Assembly: GCA_021802595.1 (NCBI GenBank)
Contig: JAJZRT010000089.1
Span: 1 to 9,898, forward strand
Source of the DNA: Pseudomonadota bacterium
Lineage (GTDB): Bacteria > Pseudomonadota > Gammaproteobacteria > Burkholderiales > Thiobacillaceae
DNA length: 9,898 bases
Direction: 5' to 3'
The position numbers and the translations under genes were made by a program. The notes below the pieces were generated by a model that saw nothing but the letters and a program-made list of their open reading frames with translations, ran no database searches and had not been told where the DNA came from. How positions within the stretch are numbered: position 1 is the stretch's first letter; the number at the start of each line of letters is the position of its first letter. This document shows positions 1 through 6,038 of this stretch, in pieces.

Positions 1-435
1 CTGGAAGCCGCTGCTGCAGACTCGCGTCTCGGCGCTGTCGCGCCCACCCTGCTGCAGCCGGGCACGCTGCACGTCGAGCCGCCCCGCGGCATGGTCACCC
101 CCATCGAGCTGATCCGCCGCCGACTGCCCGGCTGGAAACCCCCTGCCGAGCCGGCCTGGCTAGTCGGTGCCTTCTTGTTCATCCGTGCGAAGGCATTCAA
201 AGCGCTGGGCGGTTTCGACGAGCGCTTCCGCCTGTACTGCGAGGACGTCGACCTCGGCCTGCGGCTTCGCGACGCCGGCTGGCACATCCGGCGCATCGAG
301 GGTGCGCGAGTTCTGCACCAGACGCAGCGGCATAGCCACAGGAGCCTACAGTACACCCTCCTTCACGTGTTCAGCTTACTGCGGCTGTGGATGCAACTTG
401 CGATACGACCACGATCGCGCGCTGGACGACGATGA
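1..435 (+). CDS. Family-2 glycosyltransferase, C-terminal part (5' end outside window)
   Basis: The reading frame is open from base 1 to a TGA at 433-435 and has no credible internal start, so this is the 3' part of a gene that begins to the left. The ~144 visible residues match the second half of a bacterial GT2 (GT-A fold) transferase of the O-antigen rhamnosyltransferase type. There is a WLVGAFLFIR strand, then GGFDERFRLYCEDVDLGLRL, whose E-D-V-D acidic cluster is the usual site of the catalytic base and acceptor binding, then a DAGW segment and a HQTQRHSHRSL stretch typical of these C-termini. It would transfer an activated sugar to a lipid-linked glycan on the cytoplasmic side of the membrane. 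It converges on the minus-strand operon, so it belongs to a separate transcript, probably another part of the same polysaccharide locus. The donor sugar cannot be read from this fragment. Confidence 0.88.
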   Translation: MEAAAADSRLGAVAPTLLQPGTLHVEPPRGMVTPIELIRRRLPGWKPPAEPAWLVGAFLFIRAKAFKALGGFDERFRLYCEDVDLGLRLRDAGWHIRRIEGARVLHQTQRHSHRSLQYTLLHVFSLLRLWMQLAIRPRSRAGRR

Positions 436-486
436 CGAACACGCTGGCGCCTCAAGAGCTGCGCGCGACATAAATTATTAGTAGTG

Positions 487-503
487 TGGAACTGCAGGTT
501 CCA
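487..503. repeat. Short inverted repeat between convergent genes (possible weak terminator)
   Basis: TGGAAC and GTTCCA form a perfect 6-base stem around a 5-base loop in the spacer between the two convergent gene ends. On the minus strand it is followed by an AT-rich stretch (roughly 468-486) but not by a clean run of T, so it is at best a poor intrinsic terminator. The rest of the spacer (436-634) holds no convincing gene: the short reading frames there have no recognisable content. Confidence 0.25.
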
Positions 504-634
504 GTTGCATAGGCCATAGGCACCATGCAGCACGCTGATGCCGAGCCGGAGCGCATGCTGCTTTCCGCACAGGAACCAGCGCGTCACCCATCCAGAGAAG
601 CCTGCCGTCCCGACGCTCAGACGAGCCGACGCCG

Positions 635-1552
635 CTATAACGCGCCACTGCGTCCGGCGAGAGCGTCGCGGACACCACGAATGGCCATGCGCAAGAATTG
701 CCAGCGCTGCGGATGAAACAGACTCATGTACACGAAAATCTGCAGCAGTCGCACCGCGTCAACCCGAATCCATTCGCGCGGCATGTAGGCACGCTGATAC
801 AGCGCGAGGCTATTACGCACGATGTAGTAGTAGCGAAAGGGCTTGTGGAACGGCACGTCGCGCCAGCGCAGCAGCCAGACCCGGCGTCGGAATTCTCCGA
901 GCTCATGTTCCATCACCGCATCGCAGGCACCGTAGGCCTGCAGGCCTAGGGAACGCGCACGGAGAATCCATTCGGTGTCGACATGATCGATGAAGAGGGA
1001 CTCGTCCATCGGGCCGACGCGTTCCAACGTGTCGAGCGCAATAAGCGAACCCGAGGTGATCAGATAGTCCACCGGCACGGGCTCGTTGGACGTGCCGCAG
1101 TCAATGCGGCCCACGTGCCAGCGCGCAAAACGCACATGCCGAGACAGTTGCCCCGACACCGCGTCCGCAAAGCGAGGGCCGATAGCCGAAAGGGCAACAC
1201 CGCGCGCTCTGAGCTCGGCATCCCAGGCCAGCAGACGGGAGACCATACCCGGGCGCGGTACGCTGTCCTGATCCATGAGCAGCACGTGGGTGGCGTGCTG
1301 TGCGGCGGCTAGCGCAATCCCGGTGTTCAGCGCTGCCCCGATCCCGGCGTTGCGACCCACCTGATGAAGTGTCGTGGCCGGCTGCGCGACACAGAGCGCC
1401 GACGCCGGCATGCCGCCGTTGTCGACTAGCACCACCGCGCAGTCCTCGGCGTGCAGTGCCTGCACCACGCGCTGTAGGCGTACCGGATCCGGATGGAACG
1501 TGACGACAACCGCGACGACGCGGCCGCCGAACGTGGGTGTGCCGCCGCTCAC
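635..1552 (-). CDS. Rhamnosyltransferase-like family-2 glycosyltransferase
   Basis: The 305-residue product is a GT2 transferase close in pattern to O-antigen rhamnosyltransferases of the WbbL/RfbF kind. It begins with a VVAVVVTFHPD strand. The metal/nucleotide-binding acidic motif is MDQD (D94 and D96). The acceptor-side motif is FIDHVDTEW near residues 187-195, followed by FRYYYIVRN near 239-247, both typical of this group. I chose the GTG at 1552 because it overlaps the upstream stop as GTGA; no Shine-Dalgarno sequence is visible, which fits translational coupling. An in-frame TTG at 1597 would add 15 Arg/Ala-rich residues of no family value. It is the last gene of the minus-strand operon and is expected to add one sugar, probably a deoxyhexose, during repeat-unit assembly at the inner membrane. 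The family call is firm; the donor is inference. Confidence 0.9.
   Translation of the reverse strand: MSGGTPTFGGRVVAVVVTFHPDPVRLQRVVQALHAEDCAVVLVDNGGMPASALCVAQPATTLHQVGRNAGIGAALNTGIALAAAQHATHVLLMDQDSVPRPGMVSRLLAWDAELRARGVALSAIGPRFADAVSGQLSRHVRFARWHVGRIDCGTSNEPVPVDYLITSGSLIALDTLERVGPMDESLFIDHVDTEWILRARSLGLQAYGACDAVMEHELGEFRRRVWLLRWRDVPFHKPFRYYYIVRNSLALYQRAYMPREWIRVDAVRLLQIFVYMSLFHPQRWQFLRMAIRGVRDALAGRSGAL
933..948. repeat. Perfect 16-base palindrome inside a glycosyltransferase gene
   Basis: TAGGCCTGCAGGCCTA reads identically on both strands. It lies within the coding sequence of the rhamnosyltransferase-like gene (around its LGLQAYG residues). It contains PstI-type (CTGCAG) and StuI-type (AGGCCT) hexamers. 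No function is evident and chance is the simplest explanation. Confidence 0.6.
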
Positions 1553-3090
1553 GTTCGGCGCAGCACTGCGCCGAGCGCGCGGCGCGCGCTGCGCCAAGCG
1601 CGCCGAGGCAACCGCACACCAAGCAGGTACGGCAGCCGCACGATGAACATCGCCTCAGCCAGCGTCGTGTTCAGCGTGTGCAGGGCGCCTTCAATACGTC
1701 GCGTGTGAGCGCCCAGCGGCTCCGCCCACGACGCCACACTGCGACGTGTGTCTAATCTAGCCTGGGCGGCTATCGCCAGGTCGCCAGGCGCGCACTCGAT
1801 CAAGCGCAAAAGCTCGTCGCGGTCAGCGTGAGCCTGCACCGATCGGCCGCACAGCATCTCGATGTCGAGTCGCAGCACCGTCTCGACAGGAAAAGGCGCT
1901 TCATGACGTTTGAACGCGACCCAGCCACGCGGTCCACGGTACACATCGAAACCATGCACGCTGCCGCGATACAGCACACTATGTATGCGGTTCTCGTGCA
2001 GCAGCGCTCCCCACAGCGACATGAAATCACGGCCTAATCGGAGCGCCCGTATCCTCCGCCAGAACCTGATACCGTCGTCTGCTGCTGCCTCCAGGTACAG
2101 CGCGTCGATCCTGCGCACCATCGGCAAATATGTCGGATCCAGCGAAAGCACGAGGTCGCGCCAGGTCGCGTAGTCGGCAGACGCTACCGCCTCTACCCCG
2201 GCGTGCTTGAAGTGTTCCAACACCTGCTTGTAGCCGTATAGCACCAGGCTATCGAGCAACCGGCTGTGACTGCCATCGTTATTTAGGTCGAATGCGCGCG
2301 CTAACACATCGGTCGACAACACCTGTTCGTCAAGCGCGAACGCAATCAATCGCGCTAGTCCGAAACCCCAGTAGGTATACCGGCCAACGCGGGTACGCTG
2401 CTGCAATTTCAGGAAACGCCGCAGGTCGGCGTCCGGCGCCAGTGTCGTGTATTTCAGCAGAGGCATGCCCAACATCCGAATCTTCGCATTGCGGAACGCC
2501 GCAAGCAGCCAGAAGACATGGGCGTACACCGTCTGGATCTCTAGGTAACGGCGGCCGTCAACCGCGCGCGCGCGTGCGGTGCGCAGCACCAGGCGCGAGA
2601 TCCCAGCCAAAAGTGCGAGGATCCCAGTCGCCGCGATCAGCTCGTCGATCGTCAGGTCCAGGCTCAAGCACTCCAACGACACGATGCTGTCACGCAGCAA
2701 TAGCCCGTTGTCGCTGATCGAAGCGGTATTGCAGACAAATAAATCCGCGCCGCCGCGAAGATGTCGCATCAAATCGTCGAACGCGTCAATGTTCGGGTAG
2801 TCGTCGTCACCGAGGAACCACGTGTACTCGCCGGTGCAATATTCCAGCGACGCCATCATGTTTTCCTCAGCAGTCGGAAGGAAGATGTCCCGGTGCACGA
2901 TGCGCAGCTCTTCTCGTTCGTGTCTCGCGAGCGCCTGCGCTGTGCCGTCGGTCGAGCAGTTGTTGACCACCAGCAGTTCGATATCACCAGCGTAACGCGG
3001 CAACAGGCTTCGCCGGAGGTACAACAGCAGCGCGTCCAGCTGTTGGGCGCGGTTGTAGCTAAGAATGCAGATAGTCAGGATCGGTTTCAT
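1549..3090 (-). CDS. Family-2 glycosyltransferase with long C-terminal extension
   Basis: The 513-residue product begins MKPILTICILSYNRAQQLD, a classical GT2 N-terminus. NNCSTDGT (43-50) forms the nucleotide-binding turn, and GDDDYPN (94-100) supplies the DxD-type metal site. The GT-A domain ends near residue 230. About 280 more residues follow that I cannot assign: a helical part up to about 360, a short segment rich in Tyr, Gly and Trp (about 373-395, VHGFDVYRGPRGW at its core), and a basic, amphipathic C-terminus (about 447-513) that could lie on the membrane. The gene starts 16 bases after the preceding stop. I prefer the ATG at 3090, which begins the beta strand directly; an in-frame TTG at 3102 would add four residues. 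No strong ribosome binding site is visible for either. It likely adds a sugar to the growing repeat unit. The role of the extension is unknown. Confidence 0.88.
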   Translation of the reverse strand: MKPILTICILSYNRAQQLDALLLYLRRSLLPRYAGDIELLVVNNCSTDGTAQALARHEREELRIVHRDIFLPTAEENMMASLEYCTGEYTWFLGDDDYPNIDAFDDLMRHLRGGADLFVCNTASISDNGLLLRDSIVSLECLSLDLTIDELIAATGILALLAGISRLVLRTARARAVDGRRYLEIQTVYAHVFWLLAAFRNAKIRMLGMPLLKYTTLAPDADLRRFLKLQQRTRVGRYTYWGFGLARLIAFALDEQVLSTDVLARAFDLNNDGSHSRLLDSLVLYGYKQVLEHFKHAGVEAVASADYATWRDLVLSLDPTYLPMVRRIDALYLEAAADDGIRFWRRIRALRLGRDFMSLWGALLHENRIHSVLYRGSVHGFDVYRGPRGWVAFKRHEAPFPVETVLRLDIEMLCGRSVQAHADRDELLRLIECAPGDLAIAAQARLDTRRSVASWAEPLGAHTRRIEGALHTLNTTLAEAMFIVRLPYLLGVRLPRRAWRSARRALGAVLRRT

Positions 3091-3106
3091 AGTCGAAGTC
3101 AATGCT

Positions 3107-4204
3107 TCAGGGAAGCGAGAATCCCTTGCGCCACAGGCGCGAGGCGACGTTGCGCAGCGTCGCGCCGACGCCGCGCGCGCGCATCATGCTGCGCGCTAGT
3201 TCCCACGTTCCGACCAGTCGGGCTACGCGCCCCGGAAGCTGCAGGTGAGGAATCTGAATTGGACTGTGATATCCGGTGGCAGTCGCGCGCTGCTGAGTCA
3301 GCGCAATGTACTGTCGCAGCTGCTCCTCGAAGCGCGGGAAACACGCTAAATAGTTCGCACGCGCGCGCCCAACGGTGGCCTTTGCGCGCGCGATCTCGGC
3401 CGCCTCGGTGCCCCACGCGATGCCGTCCCAGCCGATTTCGCCCTCTCCGATCGAGCGTTCCAAGTACGGGTTCGGCAGCATCACGACTGGGCAGCCGCAA
3501 AGCAGCGCTTCGATAATCAGCGCAGAGTTTTCGTAGCAGTAGAACAACTCGCAGCGTCGGAACAACTCTGCGATTTGCTCGGGCGTTTGCGAATCGGGCC
3601 GCAGCCGGGTGATTTCGACGCTATCCCTTGTGGCCTCAAACAGTTCGCCGCCGTGCACTTCCTGATACTTCGCAGCGTAGAAACAACTGCCGGTGCGGGG
3701 CTGCGGCGGCTCGGGCGTGAACAGCGCTGGATCGGACGTCGGGAGAAACAGGGTCGACGCCACGTTCGGGCTTGCCTGAGCGATGCGCTCGGAATAGGCG
3801 ATGCAAATTTCCTCTGGCGGGAAGGTAGCGTCACCGCCGAGCAGGCCCGGAAAATTCAGCAGGTAGCGAACCACCAGCGGAGCACCGAAAGGATTGCCAT
3901 GTACCGTCTCAGGATACAGAGTGATCGGGCACATGCCGTCGTCGAAATGCCTTTGCAGCCTAGTGGCATCGAGCAAGGGTGTGAGCAGATACGGGTGGGT
4001 GGCCTGCTCCGGCCGAGGATAGAACGGATGGATCACCAGATAGGCGGTCTGGCCAGCATGGTTTAAGGCATGGCACAGCATGTGCAGGGCTTTGATCCCT
4101 GCGGAGGCCTGAATGTAGTTCGGTGCGACGATGTAGTAGGGGTGACGCTGACGAGGGAGCAAACGATCCGCCACCTCCTCGGGTGCGAAGCAGGGCGTGC
4201 TCAT
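3107..4204 (-). CDS. GT4-like (GT-B fold) glycosyltransferase
   Basis: The 365-residue product looks like a small GT-B glycosyltransferase. The N-terminus has YYIVAPNYIQASAGIKALHM (23-42), a first Rossmann strand with an acceptor-side glycine loop, then a His/Pro-rich HPFYPRP. The C-terminal half has CYENSALIIEALLCGCPVV (223-241), which is the donor-binding segment of GT4-like enzymes: E225 and E232 stand in the E-x7-E arrangement and the GCPVV strand follows. No signal peptide or transmembrane segment is evident, so it should work at the cytoplasmic face of the inner membrane. The ATG at 4204 overlaps the upstream stop by four bases (ATGA), with no separate Shine-Dalgarno, so it is coupled to the epimerase gene. 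Its position directly after the sugar-building genes makes it a candidate for transferring the unusual sugar. The fold is well supported; the specificity is unknown. Confidence 0.8.
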   Translation of the reverse strand: MSTPCFAPEEVADRLLPRQRHPYYIVAPNYIQASAGIKALHMLCHALNHAGQTAYLVIHPFYPRPEQATHPYLLTPLLDATRLQRHFDDGMCPITLYPETVHGNPFGAPLVVRYLLNFPGLLGGDATFPPEEICIAYSERIAQASPNVASTLFLPTSDPALFTPEPPQPRTGSCFYAAKYQEVHGGELFEATRDSVEITRLRPDSQTPEQIAELFRRCELFYCYENSALIIEALLCGCPVVMLPNPYLERSIGEGEIGWDGIAWGTEAAEIARAKATVGRARANYLACFPRFEEQLRQYIALTQQRATATGYHSPIQIPHLQLPGRVARLVGTWELARSMMRARGVGATLRNVASRLWRKGFSLP

Positions 4205-5193
4205 GGAAAACGTTGGTTTAGGTCGTCAGCTGTGCGCGCGATCTGCCGCTGCAGCAACAGTGGCACGATCCCGGCCTGGTCCAGAAGCTCAGCATACGCC
4301 GACCCGTCGCCGACATAGCGGTCGACCTGCGCGCCGTCCAACGGCGGGCGCTCTATCGGTACTGCACTGCCCAGCGCGAGTTTGACCTCCAGCGCCAATT
4401 CACCGATCTCGACCTCGCGCTCGCCGGCGGTGTCGAACCGCACCACACCGCGGACACCTTGCGCGAGCCGCCACAGGCTCACTGCGAGCAAGTCTTCGAC
4501 CGCTGTGTAGGAGCGAACCACCGCGTGCGCGGCGCGGATGCGCATAGGTTCGCCGGCCTGCGCGGCGCGGATCAGCGTGGCCAGTGCATAGGTGTCAAGC
4601 TTGTTGATGTAGGGGCCGGAGAGGTTGAACAGTCGCGGCAGCACCAGTGTGGCGCCGCGCTCCGCGGCCCAGCGCGCAAAGCGGGTCTCGTCCTCGAGCT
4701 TGAGCATCCCGTAGGGGTTGGCCTGCAGATCGCGTTCCAGGCTGCCGTCGCGCGCATAGACGGCACCCGAAGAGAGCACCAGCGCGGCGTCCACGCCGGG
4801 TCCACGTGCGAAGCGCTCAACGAACTCGGAGATGGCCCGGTTCTGCGCCACATACTCCTGCAGGCTCATGCCTGCAACGCGGTCGCGCGTCAGAAACGCG
4901 TAATGCAGCAGCATGGTAGGCGCTGAGGCCAGTTCGGCGAGCGCCGCCAGCGGCTGCTGCTGCACGCGACCGCCGCCGCGCAGCAACAGTTCGCGCGCGG
5001 TCGAACCAAACGCGAGCACGCGCCGCGAAGCCTGCCCGCCAAGCGCGGCATACAGCAGGTCCAGCGTGGCCATACCGGCCCAGCCCCCGGCGCCAGTGAC
5101 GACGAAACGCCAATGTGACTCGCGCAAGCGCACGGCCAGCGCCGCCGGCAGCGCCATCGGCGGCATCCCGGTCCGCGAAGCGGTCGCGCTCAC
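4201..5193 (-). CDS. Extended-SDR NAD(P)-dependent epimerase/dehydratase/reductase
   Basis: The product (330 residues) is an extended short-chain dehydrogenase. The Rossmann motif is VTGAGGWAG (32-40), fitting GxxGxx[11 protein letters not shown] (138-147) carries the conserved Ser strand, and NPYGMLK (159-165) supplies Tyr161 and Lys165 of Yxxx[17 protein letters not shown] (185-200) matches the substrate-side region of nucleotide-sugar epimerases. Such enzymes epimerise, dehydrate or reduce nucleotide sugars in the cytosol. The GTG at 5193 overlaps the aldolase stop as GTGA. ATG codons at 5166 and 5157 are alternatives that would still keep the Rossmann motif, and a purine-rich GGACCGGG before 5166 makes it the main rival. 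The frame stays open upstream to about 5298, but that part only mirrors the previous gene. It closes the sugar-building section of the operon, so a late keto reduction or epimerisation is plausible, though the exact reaction cannot be read. Confidence 0.87.
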   Translation of the reverse strand: MSATASRTGMPPMALPAALAVRLRESHWRFVVTGAGGWAGMATLDLLYAALGGQASRRVLAFGSTARELLLRGGGRVQQQPLAALAELASAPTMLLHYAFLTRDRVAGMSLQEYVAQNRAISEFVERFARGPGVDAALVLSSGAVYARDGSLERDLQANPYGMLKLEDETRFARWAAERGATLVLPRLFNLSGPYINKLDTYALATLIRAAQAGEPMRIRAAHAVVRSYTAVEDLLAVSLWRLAQGVRGVVRFDTAGEREVEIGELALEVKLALGSAVPIERPPLDGAQVDRYVGDGSAYAELLDQAGIVPLLLQRQIARTADDLNQRFP

Positions 5194-5996
5194 TGCTTGG
5201 TGGCGGACAACACGTGCCAGCGGCTCTCGAGCATGTCGATGCGCTTGGCGTCTTCTTGATGAATCGCGCCGTAATAATCGCGCTTGTTCAGTAGCCACAG
5301 CAGTTCGAAATGCACGGCCTGCAGCAGCCCTTTTTCCATGTCGGTGCGTTTGAGCGCAGCCGCGTCGAAGATTACCTTGCGCGTCTCGAAACGCGTCAGA
5401 TACGTTTCCGCAATCCGGCGAAGTGCGGGAAGCGCGTCCATCGATACACCACCACCCACTACGAGATCCAGTCCGTCACGCTTGCAGACTTGCGCCGTAC
5501 GCACGCAGAAGTCCGTGACTTCGGGAGTATTGATGGCGTCGCGCGACCAGCCGTTGGACAGCGAAAAATCGACGCGCCCGAAAACGACCCCAGCAACACC
5601 TCCCGGCGCACGCGCCGTGGCGGCCATGCCTTCGAGAGAATTGAAACCCGAAATGGTCTCGAGGTTGAACAGGAATTGGGTGTCCTGCATTTCCTCTTCG
5701 TTGTAGACCTTGTTCTTGGCGTCAATGAACTTGCTCAGCGCGTAAGGTGTTTCGATCATCGGCGCCACAATGTATTCCACGCCGATCAGTTTGCTTTCCA
5801 TCAGATCACGCATTGCTTCGCAGCCACCGATCTTCAGCGCAAATTTCAGATCGGCACGCCGAACGAGTTCAATGAGACGCAGAAGCTCGTCGGTTCGCGT
5901 GCCTTCCGCTTCAAATTCTGCCTTTACGGCCAGATATCCAAACTCGTCACGCCCCATCTTGAGTATGTCGAGCATCTGACGTTCACGATTATTCAT
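5190..5996 (-). CDS. HpcH/HpaI-type aldolase / citrate-lyase-family protein
   Basis: The 268-residue protein looks like a TIM-barrel enzyme of the HpcH/HpaI aldolase (PEP/pyruvate domain) superfamily. The diagnostic features are [11 protein letters not shown] (77-87), NLETISGF (111-118) with the probable metal ligand E113, and [15 protein letters not shown] (136-150) with the second probable ligand D143; these match the E and GPxDLS sites of the family. A conserved-looking [11 protein letters not shown] segment lies at 24-34 and LKIGGCEA at 54-61. Known members catalyse metal-dependent aldol addition or cleavage with pyruvate or an acyl-CoA enolate. Here a pyruvate aldol reaction that makes a 2-keto-3-deoxy acid is plausible, because its neighbours are a cyclase and a ThDP enzyme that use such substrates. 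It starts 42 bases after the ThDP gene, behind a strong ribosome binding site, and its stop overlaps the epimerase start. The family is well supported; the substrate is inference. Confidence 0.87.
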   Translation of the reverse strand: MNNRERQMLDILKMGRDEFGYLAVKAEFEAEGTRTDELLRLIELVRRADLKFALKIGGCEAMRDLMESKLIGVEYIVAPMIETPYALSKFIDAKNKVYNEEEMQDTQFLFNLETISGFNSLEGMAATARAPGGVAGVVFGRVDFSLSNGWSRDAINTPEVTDFCVRTAQVCKRDGLDLVVGGGVSMDALPALRRIAETYLTRFETRKVIFDAAALKRTDMEKGLLQAVHFELLWLLNKRDYYGAIHQEDAKRIDMLESRWHVLSATKQ

Positions 5997-6001
5997 TTTG
6001 C

Positions 6002-6009
6002 TTTCCTTC
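6002..6009 (-). promoter_or_regulatory. Strong Shine-Dalgarno for the aldolase gene
   Basis: GAAGGAAA ends five bases before the ATG at 5996. This is one of only two clear ribosome binding sites in the operon and sits in its largest internal gap, so translation of the aldolase can start independently of the gene upstream. Confidence 0.75.
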
Positions 6010-6038
6010 GGTTGATATAAAAGAGGTGAATCAGTGCT

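Noticed and set aside
525..552. Imperfect hairpin (GCAGCA with TGCTGC) in the convergent spacer.
   Set aside because: The stem is interrupted and no T-run follows on either strand, so it is not a credible terminator.
478..678. Small minus-strand open frame across the spacer and the end of the rhamnosyltransferase gene.
   Set aside because: It has no recognisable motif, lacks a Shine-Dalgarno and largely overlaps a well-supported gene.
2761..3516. Plus-strand open frame of about 250 codons opposite two glycosyltransferase genes.
   Set aside because: It is a shadow frame in high-GC DNA: Arg/Ala/Ser-rich with no family pattern, while both minus-strand genes here show clear glycosyltransferase motifs.
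5194..5298. N-terminal extension of the epimerase upstream of the GTG at 5193.
   Set aside because: It is Arg/His-rich and mirrors the end of the aldolase gene in another frame; the GTGA overlap gives a better start.
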